The translations under genes were made by a program, and so were the position numbers. Under the pieces are notes generated by a model, which worked only from the letters and a program-made list of their open reading frames with translations, was not told where the DNA came from and ran no database searches. 64,000 nt of DNA from Magnolia sinica (lineage: Eukaryota > Streptophyta > Magnoliopsida > Magnoliales > Magnoliaceae), in the NCBI RefSeq assembly GCF_029962835.1, contig NC_080577.1:5828001-5892000 (forward strand), written 5' to 3'. Below, in pieces: positions 47,340 to 56,835 of this stretch. How positions within the stretch are numbered: the stretch's first letter is position 1; each line of letters begins with the position of its first letter.

Positions 47340-48060
47340 ATCGTTGATGCAGTTTTTTGGCGGATCCTCCCTAGCTAACCAGTTCAAACCTGCACGAAAA
47401 AGTACGAAAGACAAAAGAGACCCTGGTTTGTACAGGGGACCCTCCGTTGCTTAAGTCAGGATTTTAGGTCTTTAATAAGGTAGGATCTCTCTTAGAAAAG
47501 AGTCACCAGTGAAATATTAGAGTATAAATATGTGTACCTTAGTTTGGTTGGGGGATCCCTCTATTTATAAGAGAGGAAAGACGTATGTAATATGGAGTCT
47601 TCGTTGGAGATGAAACTTGTTTAGGAATCCGTTTAGGATTTATATCAGATCCTAAAGTTCTCGGTATTCGATCTAATCCTCCGAAGATTTTGGGAGAGAT
47701 CTTCGGGCCATTAGAAAGATCTTCGGACTTTTGATCTAAAGGAACGGTTGTTTACCGACCTTTTCTATGGAACGAGCATTTTCTTTCTCTCGAAGGATAT
47801 CCCAACTTATAGCTGAGCTCTGGTTGAGCTATGATCAAGCTCTGGTCGAGCTCCAATCGGCCTATGGCCGACCTATAGCTGAGCTACGGCAGATTTATAG
47901 CCGAACTATGAATTAGGTTGGAAATTGACCATTTGAGTAGACTTACGACTGTCTCCTGTGAGTGTCCTTATAATTACACCGTCCCTCTAGGGGTCGGCCT
48001 TTTTCTGGACGTAGACGCTCGGATGCCAAAAAGGGCCTGTGCTGTTTAGTAGAGTTGGTC
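47340..48060. mobile_element. Probable solo LTR or LTR fragment, Gypsy-like (inferred)
   Basis: No coding is seen. The stretch has promoter-like 'CTCTATTTATAAGAGAGG', long unique text without inverted ends, 'GACCCTGGTTTGTACAGGGG' near one edge and 'CCGTCCCTCTAGGGGTCGGCC' near the other. A degenerate run of about 11-bp units (AGCTCTGGTCG, GAGCTATGATC, GACCTATAGCT) lies at 47810-47910. This style recalls LTRs of plant Gypsy elements. The ends are not fixed and it may be a fossil of another kind. Confidence 0.35.
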
Positions 48061-48470
48061 CATTTCATAAATTGACCTATCCTACTTAACTATTTTTTCA
48101 ACCAACAAGAATATTGAAAACAAATTAATTAGAAAAGATTATATTCATGAGAAATGGTAGAGGTGTGTGAAGTATTGAAGTGTATGGCTTGACTATAACG
48201 TAGTGGGTCAGATTGGGTCATAAGGTAATAGGTCATTGATGGGTTTAGGCTAACATGGGGCCATTATAGTAAATAGATTAGGCTCTAGGTATCAATGGTG
48301 GAGTTGGCCTATCAGACTTTCAGGACAAGCTTACGCTAGAATATCAAGCGAGGGTCAGGTTCGCGCTTAAATAAGCCCATTTTATAAACGGACTAGGCTT
48401 AGAATAGGATGACCAAAATGTACGTCAGCCAACCCGCCGCCCGTCAAGGTTGATAAACTTTCTTCCGAAA

Positions 48471-49030
48471 GTGCGGATTAGATGCTGGAATGGTAACAAC
48501 TTTGATGGTGAGGCCCTAATCATAGGCCCCACCTCGATGTATCTGTTGCATATCTATGCCATTCATCCATTTTGTCAGCTCATTTTACCTATGATCTAAA
48601 ACAAAATGATGCAGATCCAAATCTCAGATAGACCACACTAGAGAAAATTAGTGGTGATTGAACGCTCACCATTAAAACCATTAAAAACTTCCTAAGCCTA
48701 ATGTAATGCTTATTTTCCATCCACCTTCTTCATAAGGTCACTCAACCTAGATGAACAAAATAATAATAATTAATAAATAATAATAAAATAAATATCAGCT
48801 TGATTCAAAACTTTGGTGACCCGTGGAGTTTTTAATAGTGGGAGTTCAATATCTATGGTGTGTTCCACCTAAGATTTGGATGCATTATTTTTGTACCATA
48901 CCCAAAATAAATTTGAATCCGGAAAAATGAATGGACGGCATGCATATGCAACACATACATTGAGGTGGGCCTTATGGTCAAGGCATCAACACAGTAAATT
49001 GTTACCCATGTCTCTCCTTAATCTGCGTCC
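48471..49030. mobile_element. Mutator-like MITE, TIRs present, TSD not clear
   Basis: The left end GTGCGGATTAGATGCTGGAA pairs with the right end ...TCCTTAATCTGCGTCC. 'GGTAACAACTTTGATGG' is answered by 'TAAATTGTTACCCATG'. The 560-bp body has the shared core. The flanking 9-mers do not match, probably through decay. Confidence 0.75.
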
Positions 49031-49039
49031 CATTCCAAT

Positions 49040-50450
49040 CGGTTGGATTTTTGAGGCGTGGACCCCACCAAGGCACTTATGTAAGATCCACCCCAACCAC
49101 CTAGATTGTCATCACATGTTAGGCCATAGGATGAAAATTCTGGTTCAAAGGTATTTCAAGTAAACCACATGATTGAAAAAAGTGTACGTGGAAATGTACC
49201 ATCAGTTTTGGTGTGATATCTAATGGTTGGAGCATGTATTATATAATCATCATAGTGGGCCATGTAAATATTGAGGGTGAATATCTCTCTCCAAACTGTT
49301 TCCTTTGGTGTGGCCAACCTGAATCACGGTTTAGCCTGATTTTTTTTGGATTTAGGCCAAAAATAGAACTATACATCTAATGGTTGAAGTGGATCTCAGT
49401 TACGCATAAAGGTGGGCCTCTTAAAAAAAGGAAGAGCGTCTCGAGAAAAATCATTCCACTTACACATCTCACGCATCACTAGGAAGAGAAGGGGAGTAAT
49501 ATCACAGGTTTTTCGAGAAGGGATCGGCAACTTTGGTGGGCTCCATCTTGGTGCTGATATAAAATCCACCCAGTCCATCAGGTGTGTCACACCATGGATG
49601 CGGATTAGATACTTCACGTCACCAAGTTTTGTGGGCCAAACTATGATGTATGTTTTGTATCCACACCATCCATCCATTTGGAGAGATCATATTTAGGGCA
49701 TGATCCAAAGAATAAGTCAGATCCAAATCTCAAGTGGACCCCACCACAAAAAACAGTAGGGAGAGTGACGCCCACCATTAAAAAGGTCTAAGGGCCACAA
49801 AAGTTTCCGATCAAGCTGGTATTTGTGTTTTCCCTTATTTCATGTCAGCGTTAACACATGAACAGGTCGGATCTCTAATAAACATCATGGTGGACCTTTG
49901 GAAGGTTTCAGCGGTGGGGCGTCACTCTCCCCACTGTTTTCTGTGGTGGGGTCCACTCAAGCCTTAAATATGCATAATTCTCTGGTTAATACCATAAAAA
50001 TGATCTCTCCAATGTATGAACGGTGTGGGGCCCACGAAACTTGGTTACGTCACTTTAGTAGCCAGTCTCACTACTGAAACCTGTGAGCAGCTAATGCGCG
50101 TCCTTCACACCATATTAGGTCCATGGCCCAAAACTCAGCCCCATTAGGGCAAGGCTTACCTTCCAAACGGTTTCCCTTAGTGCAGCCCACATGAATCATG
50201 AATGGATTAGATTTTTGGACAGGATACTTATAATATTAGAGTGGCATATAACGGTTAAAATGGATTTATGTAATAATCAAGGGTAGATGTCTCACTTGCA
50301 ACTTTTTTTTTTCTTTCTTTGGTGTGGCCCACCCGAATAAAAAATTAGCCTAATTTTTTTGCAAGTACCTAACATTGGATTACAAATCTAATGGTCGGAG
50401 TAGATCTCACGTACACATTATGGGGACCCTTTCAAAAGTTACAAAATTCT
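49040..50450. repeat. Other MITE-type repeats flanking a nested MITE
   Basis: Both sides of the element at 49596-50104 hold 'CCACCTAGATTGTCATCACATG', 'GGTGTGGCC.ACC.GAATCA', 'ACATCTAATGGTTG.AGT.GATCTCA' modules in two copies (49040-49420 and about 50115-50450). They belong to a second repeat family, once one longer element or two tandem ones. The right copy runs to the 3' end of the NAC gene at 50432. Confidence 0.55.
49596..50104. mobile_element. Mutator-like MITE nested in another repeat, 9-bp TSD
   Basis: The left end is GGATGCGGATTAGATACTTC and the right end is GAGCAGCTAATGCGCGTCC. TCACACCAT stands at 49587-49595 and again at 50105-50113. 'GACGTCACTT'-type subterminal words place it with 18049 and 35344. 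Confidence 0.85.
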
Positions 50451-51760
50451 TGCATAGGGGGCTGGAACGAACCCAGTCGGTGCTCGGGAATATTAGTCGT
50501 AGTTATTGGCCAGGCCTCTTCCCAGTCTGGAAAATTTTCATTCAATATGATAATTTCGGAGACGTCGAATGCAGTGTACCTAGATGAAGTTGATTGATCA
50601 GAACTGGCTTCAACGGCCTTCTTAGCTGTCCATCTGTTCTTGTGGATTCGGCAGAGAACGAATCCACTCATCTAGCATTGAAAATCAAAATACAAGAAAG
50701 GTTAGTGAGCAAAGAAAGGAAGAAAACATTAATCACTTATAAATACTGATTAGATTTAAAAGAGAAATAATGAAAATAATAGAAGATGGACACCACTTTT
50801 TAGACACAGTGAATCACAAGCTAGCAACCCAAAAAATTCAAGAACTTAATGGCCAAAGATTTTGTTTCTTTGTCTTCTTTTCAACGTGCACACACTCACA
50901 TCTACACACACTGGGTACTCAAACCCATGAACTCAATTAGTGTTGAAACGTCTTTATCAGCTTTGTGTTATTCGAACCAAGCTCTAACCAACTGAGCTAC
51001 TAGGCATCATCTGCCTAATTAAATTAGAAAAAAGGAAAGAATAAAAATAAAGAAAAACATCAAAAGATAAATAAATATTGTATTTGTTTATCACCTTTTT
51101 ACCGTGATCATGGCTCCCGATAAATCTCTTCCTCTTCCCACGCTCAGTCGTCTGACTCACACTCGTAATCAAGGGAGGATCCACTTCATCAATCCTATAC
51201 TCCTCCATCAGCCAATCAGTTTTCTCTCCCTTGGGTGCTTTTCCCTTATGAAATTTTAAACTCATCTTATAACCAACTGTTTTATCTCCGTCGGTAACTT
51301 TTGTATTTCCACCGGTGGCCTTCCAATATCCGTTGGCCGCTTTGATATCTGGGTGGGACCCACCCTCACACTTTCGTTCCCGCTGCGTAAAAAAATACAT
51401 CTCGTTCCCCATTCCATTGTAAAAATCACCTGAAAAAACAACTTTCTTAATTAATACACTTTCGAAATTGTAGAGAATGTTGTGGCTATAGTAAGCTTTA
51501 AAAAAAAAAAAAAAAAAAATCAATAAAATAAAGCTGAAGTTATATTACTTACATAAAAGTTGGTCGGGATTGTACTTATAGATGTTGCATTCTGGGATTA
51601 TATCAATAGGGAGAGGATGACCCAGATTCTTGTTTTTCAGATAATGAACAAGTAATTCTGCATCAGTCGGGGCAAATCTATAGCCAGGAGGGAAACTCAT
51701 CTTATGTCTCATCTCTCCTCCTTGATTGCTTGAGGAAGATGAAGATGGATTCCACGACAT
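50432..51760 (-). CDS. Divergent NAC transcription factor (copy B), 260 residues
   Basis: Three exons on the minus strand read in frame: 51760-51553, 51429-51095 and 50671-50432, with GT-AG introns in phase 1 and phase 0. The NAC domain is complete: FPPGYRFAPTDAELLVHYL (A), LPIDIIPECNIYKYNPDQL (B), NEMYFFTQRERKC with GYWKATGGNTKV (C), GYKMSLKFHKGKAPKGEKTD with WLMEEYRIDEVDPP (D), and SGFVLCRIHKN (E). So it should be a nuclear DNA-binding regulator, but I cannot place it in a named NAC subfamily. Subdomains A and C deviate from the usual consensus (APTDAELL, KCEGGSHPDIKAANG). After subdomain E only about 65 residues follow, and the last few (QPPMQEFCNF) plus the stop lie at the edge of MITE-like sequence. 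The start is the first ATG after a CT-rich leader. Whether it is expressed cannot be told from sequence. Confidence 0.85.
50885..51008 (-). mobile_element. tRNA-derived SINE in intron 2 of NAC copy B
   Basis: The minus strand reads TAGCTCAGTTGGTTAGAGC (box A-like, tRNA-like) at the high-coordinate end, GGTTCGAATAACAC (box B-like) and later 'GGGTTTGAGTACCC', then 'GTGTGTAGATGTGAGTGTGTG'. It is a different SINE family from the copies at 13.1 and 23.8 kb. An orthologous copy lies in the pseudogene intron. Confidence 0.7.
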
Positions 51761-51775
51761 GATATGTATTATATG

Positions 51776-51822
<47 letters not shown>
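51776..51822 (-). repeat. CT microsatellite in the leader of NAC copy B
   Basis: A (GA)n run of about 45 bases on the plus strand is (CT)n in the transcript. It ends about 15 bases before the start codon at 51760. Pyrimidine-rich leaders are common in plant genes. Confidence 0.8.
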
Positions 51823-51823
<1 letters not shown>

Positions 51824-51857
51824 AGCTACAATGTACTGAGAGAAAAAGAGATGGAGC

Positions 51858-51866
51858 TATATATAT
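51858..51866 (-). promoter_or_regulatory. Probable TATA box of NAC copy B
   Basis: The minus strand reads CATATATATAGCTC about 100 bases before the start codon. Transcription would start near 51830, leaving a leader of about 70 bases that is mostly the CT run. Confidence 0.6.
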
Positions 51867-51947
51867 GGACGTAGAGAGGCCTTTCCGTCAGTCAAGGTAA
51901 TTTCGTGGAAACCAGTACGTGATCTAAACTATACGTGGGCAACCGAC

Positions 51948-52438
51948 GGGGCTAGTGTTCGGTGCTATGTGGTCCCCACCATGATTTATGTTTTTTATCC
52001 ACGCCGTCCATCCTTTTTTAAATATAATTTTAGGGGTTGATACCAAAAAGGAGGTAGATCTAAATCTCTGGTGGACCACACCATGAGAAAACAGTAGTGA
52101 ATGAATGTCCACCATTAAAACCTCCTAGAGCCCTTTGTAATGGTTATTTGACATCTAATCTGTTGATTAGGTCATATAGACTTGGATGAAGGGAAGAAAA
52201 TATATCAACTTGATACAAAACTTTTGTGGCTCCTCGGAAGTTTTTAATGGTGGGCGTTAAATCAATACTGCGCAGTCCACTTGAGGTTTGGATCAACTTC
52301 ATTATTCGATTCATACTATAAAATGATCTGGACGAATGGGTGGACGGAATGGATGAAACAAATACATCACGGTGGGGCCCACAGAGCACCCACCACTAGC
52401 CATTCGCTAGTGACAGGGTGAGTAGCGAATCCGTTTCC
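51948..52438. mobile_element. Mutator-like MITE with a shortened left arm
   Basis: The right end is ...GAGTAGCGAATCCGTTTCC. The flanks GCAACCGAC (51939-51947) and GCAACCGCC (52439-52447) match at eight of nine. The left end opens at GGGGCTAGTGTTCGG and lacks about 35 bases of the expected inverted terminus (compare the intact 31153 element). It stands about 80 bp upstream of the TATA box of NAC copy B. Confidence 0.8.
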
Positions 52439-52459
52439 GCAACCGCCACATCAGCGTAA

Positions 52460-53300
52460 CATGGATCAGTTAGGCCGGCCCCGCCTGGCCACCTTGATGT
52501 ACGGGCTTATCCACACCGTCTATCCATTTTGCCATATTTTGTTGAGGGTATAAACTCAAAAATGAGGCATATCCAATGGTTAAGTGGACCACACAGTGGG
52601 AATTAAATTCATGCCGTTGGAAACTTCTTGAGGGCCACAGAAGTTTTGGATCAAGGTGATATTTGTGTTTTACCTTCATCTGGGTCTGTGTGATCTCATG
52701 TATAGGTGGGATGGGAAATCAAGATCGTGGTGGGCCCAGCATGGCTTCATTATTACCCCTGCTTCCTGTGGTGTGGTCCACTACTTGAGCCTTGGAACTG
52801 TTCATCAGAATCTTTTTTCCGGGTTTAATTTTAGTAATTGGATTGGTAGCAGCAATTGGGAGGAGCTCGTGCAACGAAAAGCTCCCTGGGCCCACCGTGA
52901 TATCTGTGAGGCATCACTCCTTAGATCAGTTTCACCAGTCTATGATACTATGTGTACCATCCATGCGATTCTCAAGTGAGCCACTCCCATAGGGAACAGT
53001 TGGAATGTGGACACCCACCACTGAAACCTTTCTGCCCCACCTTGATGTTTATATGCATCTAATCCAGTCACAGGGTGAATAGAATCAGATGAGGGAAAAA
53101 ACCAAATAACTAACTGCCTGATCCTAAACTTTGATGGGTCCAAGAGAGTTTTAAATCAGCACCATTCTCGCTGTGTCCTGTGGTGTTGTGGCCCATTAAC
53201 ATCTGGATTTTTGGGCTCAGTTCCTCACATGATCCTGCCAAAATAATGTAAGGAGGAGATGTCACACACAACAATGTCCACGGAGCCCTTTTGAAACACG
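52460..53300. repeat. MITE core copies, eroded
   Basis: 52460-52840 holds a core copy ('GGGCTTATCCACACCGTCTATCC', 'GATATTTGTGTTTTACCTTCATC', 'GTGTGGTCCAC'). 52870-53300 holds a second, different palindromic repeat ('CCTGGGCCCACCGTGATATCTG' against 'GAGATGTCACACACAACAATG'). The outer ends are not resolvable by eye. Confidence 0.55.
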
Positions 53301-53923
53301 TCACGTGCCCCAGCAAATAGCTATAGCAATGATCCAGACTGCCTACATAGCAAACCTCATTGTAGATGGGAGCATATATATACAGACCATCACATTGATC
53401 ACCCCATCCTGAATGTGAAATGGACTATCAGAAAGAAATGTCCTGCAATTCAAAATCTATAATCAGTATCAAATGGTTAGGATCATCCTATCAGAGCTAT
53501 TTTTGCTAGAATCAATTCACAACAGGGCACGCAACTGGCAGTCGAAATTGACATACATGTATTTGTACAATGCATCACCAACTAAGAGACAATTCAAAAA
53601 TCACATAGTAATCTAGCCTTGTAAACAATAACCAGGCCCACATTTGAATGAATATCCAAATGCAGGGGCGTTGAAACTAACAAACATCTTCTTCTTCAAA
53701 CTAACAAACATCTTCTTCTTCAATAAAAAATGAAATAGTTTCTCATTATGCTTTAAGGTGCTTTTGATTGCACCAAGTATCATGAAATTCCATTATTTCT
53801 TCTGATGAGTCTAGTTTGATGCAAGATTTCATGATTTTTTTCATGAAATTCAGCGCAACCAAACAAACCCATAACAAGTAAATTCGAAAATCAAAGACTC
53901 AAATCATTGAATTAATCAAGCTT
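53301..53923. other. 3' flank of NAC copy A
   Basis: No gene. A 25-bp word beginning AAACTAACAAACATC is directly repeated at about 53677-53726. The AT-rich stretch next to the stop codon at 53924 may be the 3' UTR. Confidence 0.4.
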
Positions 53924-56814
53924 TCATCTTCCACGGCATTTCATTCGCAACCAATTCAGACGCAATGTTCCTCTCAGTGTCATAAATGCAACTGCATTTT
54001 TAAGATCTTTAAGTACCTCCACCGCTTGCACAAGGTCGACATCATCCAACCCTTCTAGCTGTTGAAGTTCCTCCAAACATGTTGCATAGGAGTAGTGATC
54101 ACTAGCCACGGGTGGTTGGGTAGGTGCACTTGGCCGATCTGAAAGCATATCCATTCTTGAAATTTCACCAACCAATGCATGACCATTGCTCGGTCTGCCT
54201 CTTATCTCTGGACGTGTTGCTGACGGCAGGCCAGGCTGACATTTGTTGTGTGCAACTTCCCCATTAATTTCTTGCCTGGAGTTCAAGTTGGAATCATCAT
54301 TGTTTTCTTTAGATGGAGACATTGGTGTGGTGTGATTGGGCGGAGTCCGTAATAATCTCAATCCATTTATGTCACCAACCAATGCATGACCATTGCTCAG
54401 TCGGCCTCTTTTCTCAGGACGTGTTGCTGCCGGCGGGCTAGGCTGACGTTTGTTGCATGCATCTTCCTCATTAATCTCTTGCCCGGTGTTTGAGTTAGAG
54501 TCACCATTGATTTCTTTAGATGGAGACACTGTCGTGGTGTGATTGGGCTGAGTCAGTAAAAATCCCAATCCATTTATGGGTGCAGATGTGGGATTCTTTG
54601 GTGGCTCGGAACAGAGATTTGGAAGGTATCTGTCCTTGGTGCCAGAATCTACACGGAAGGAAATTTTTTACCTTCAATATTTAGGAAATGATTGTGCGTG
54701 CTCAGTGTGCACTGAGTGTCAGTGCACGTGTCCCACCAACCAACAATGGTGGGCTGCAATCCTAACAGATTTCAAATGGACTTTCTTTCTTTGAAGGGCA
54801 AGATAAAAACTTTTTTCAGAAAAAAAGAAAACCAATTACAAATAAAATGAAAGAATTTCCAACCAAAAGCGGAATGCAATTTTCGGAATGGACTTTTGAA
54901 AACTCAATTTTTTAAAATGCTTATAGAGTCCTGCTAACTACTTTCAATGTCGCATAACAATGTGCCTTCTTGGTGCTCCCTGGGCACATTGAATCCAAGT
55001 ACTTAGCTAAAAAATAATACCTTCGAGTTTAACAATAACATCATCTGGAAGTGGCAAAGCCGTTGCTGGTTCTCCTACAAAGGACGTCACAGGCATTCCG
55101 TTTTCTCCGTTTGGGGTGGACTTCTTAGAACCTCGCCTAAGCTCATAGATTCGGCAGAGAACGAATCCATCCATCTGCAAGTAAAATAGGTACTAGAGAA
55201 ATTAGCTTGCAAATTCAAGAAACAACTTTTTTATTTTTGAAAGATTAAAAGAATTAGAAATCTGCCCAAGAGACAGGAAAAGAAAAACTCTCTCCTAAGA
55301 TATTTGAAGCTAGAACCTACTCCATTACATTGGATTTTGCCTACTGAAACAATGTGAAGCCGGCCCACTCTGGTTCCTAAAGCGGTGGCTGTTCCTTTCC
55401 TCCCATAGGAACCAGATCCCAGCCAAGAAAGATAGCTTCCAAATGGGCCTTCCTCTCTTACCTATCCCTCCCCCATGCCAAGCCAGAAAAATATTCCCCA
55501 TTGAACCCGGATTACCCATGATACCCCAACCAAGCTTTACTAGCTAGTCATTGCACAGTAGATGAAGTAATTATTAAATAGGGATGACTAGGGTATGAGT
55601 TTTCTAACTTAAACATAGTATTAGTAGTGCTAAAATAAGAAAAATGTGACGTAATGGGGGGGGGGGGGGGGGGGGGTGGGGTGGAACAGCATAAATGGGT
55701 GATTTACATGGCCCAATCTTAAAACTTCCACAATAGGCTTTCCCCTCTCAAAATATTACATTACATAGGTAGAAATCAAAATATATTTCCAAATCTCATA
55801 CAATGAATTACAGTACAGAGCATATTCTACATCCAGTCATATCAACTATCGTATGCAAGGTTTAAAGTATCATCCAAAACCCTTACATATTGCCTAATAT
55901 GTACTAGTATTATCATCCATGAACAATATGGCTGTATTGGAGGGCGATATGGGGCTGTATCCGTATCAGTGGCAAACGATATGTTACCTGATACACTAAT
56001 TTAAAACCTTGATCCTATGTCCATTGGTAGACATTTGAATACATCATTACAATAATGTCAGACATGATGTCTAGTGAGGAATATAACTTTGTTCGCAAGT
56101 GGAACTTAATGCGCTCCATAGAAATAGGCGGTACTCAAATAAAAGGCACCAAAGATAAATTTGAAGTAATAGAGAAATAAACAACACTTCAGAAACAAAT
56201 AGTAGATACTAGAAGAAAAACAGAATATAAGTCCTCACCCTCATACTTTTACCATCCCCAGCAGAACCGTTCGGGCAGTCTTGCTTATTGATTCTATACT
56301 CGTGCATGATCCAATTAGTTTTCTTCCCTTTGGGGGGTTTTCCCTTGTAAAACACCAATCTCGACTTGTACCCGATAACTTTGTTGCTTTCACTAACCGC
56401 TTGATCAGCAGTTGTAGCCTTCCAGAAGCCATCACCTGCAGAGCGGTTCGGGCATGATCCATTTTGGTATTTTCGGTCCCTTGTGCTGAAGAAATACATC
56501 TCGTCCTGCTTCCCATACTTGAAATCACCTACAAGTGAACTTAGTTTTTGAATTCACTAACTAGTTTAATAGGGAAAAGGAAAGAAACTGCCCAAGTAAA
56601 TATAAGAAAGAATCATAAAAATAGCTGATAGAATTGATTTCATCTTTTACTCACATGGAAGTTGGTCAGGGTTGAACTTGTAGACATCATATTCCTTGAT
56701 TATATCGAGTGGAAGTGGAAGACCGCGATTCTTGTTCCTGAGGTAATCCCGTATCAATTCCTCATCACGTGGACAAAAGCAAAAGCTAGCAGGTAGATCC
56801 AGTGCCTCCTTCAT
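53924..56814 (-). CDS. Divergent NAC transcription factor (copy A), 442 residues
   Basis: Four exons on the minus strand stay in frame: 56814-56655, 56528-56239, 55174-55021 and 54648-53924, all with GT-AG borders (phases 1, 0, 1). Subdomains: [19 protein letters not shown] (A, altered from [13 protein letters not shown]), [20 protein letters not shown] (B), [13 protein letters not shown] with [13 protein letters not shown] (C), [20 protein letters not shown] with WIMHEYR (D), and [19 protein letters not shown] (E). The long last exon carries a 69-residue tandem duplication and ends in a leucine-rich helix-like part ([19 protein letters not shown]) and a basic tail. The gene should be nuclear and DNA-binding, though the altered subdomain A makes dimerisation uncertain. 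The start is uncertain. ATG at 56814 is the first in frame. The frame stays open upstream into a stretch matching copy B's leader-encoded residues, behind a TTTTGTAG acceptor-like site near 56856, so an extra first exon is possible. Intron 2 contains a LINE fragment and a G21 run. Confidence 0.82.
54134..54547 (-). repeat. 207-bp in-frame tandem duplication in NAC copy A
   Basis: Two units of 69 codons follow each other in the last exon. Shared words are [35 protein letters not shown]. The period read from the repeated GATTGGG (54334 and 54541) is exactly 207 bp. By eye the two units are clearly related but not identical, so the event is not very recent. Confidence 0.9.
55325..55519 (-). mobile_element. 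LINE (L1-type) 3' coding fragment in intron 2 of copy A
   Basis: The minus strand encodes [18 protein letters not shown] then [12 protein letters not shown]. This matches the C-terminal zinc-binding part of plant L1 reverse transcriptases as I know it ('W..IP.A..W.IW.ERN.R.F'). Only this fragment is present. Confidence 0.7.
55656..55676 (+). repeat. Run of 21 G in intron 2 of NAC copy A
   Basis: Twenty-one consecutive G on the plus strand are followed by TGGGGTGG. The transcript of the NAC gene carries the C-rich version. Such runs are unstable and prone to assembly error. Confidence 0.9.
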
Positions 56815-56835
56815 CTCACCTCCTTGAGAGTGCAA

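Noticed and set aside
50970-51005. tRNA gene suggested by TAGCTCAGTTGGTTAGAGC
   Set aside because: The rest does not fold as a tRNA (no matching acceptor or T arm), and it sits at the head of a SINE.
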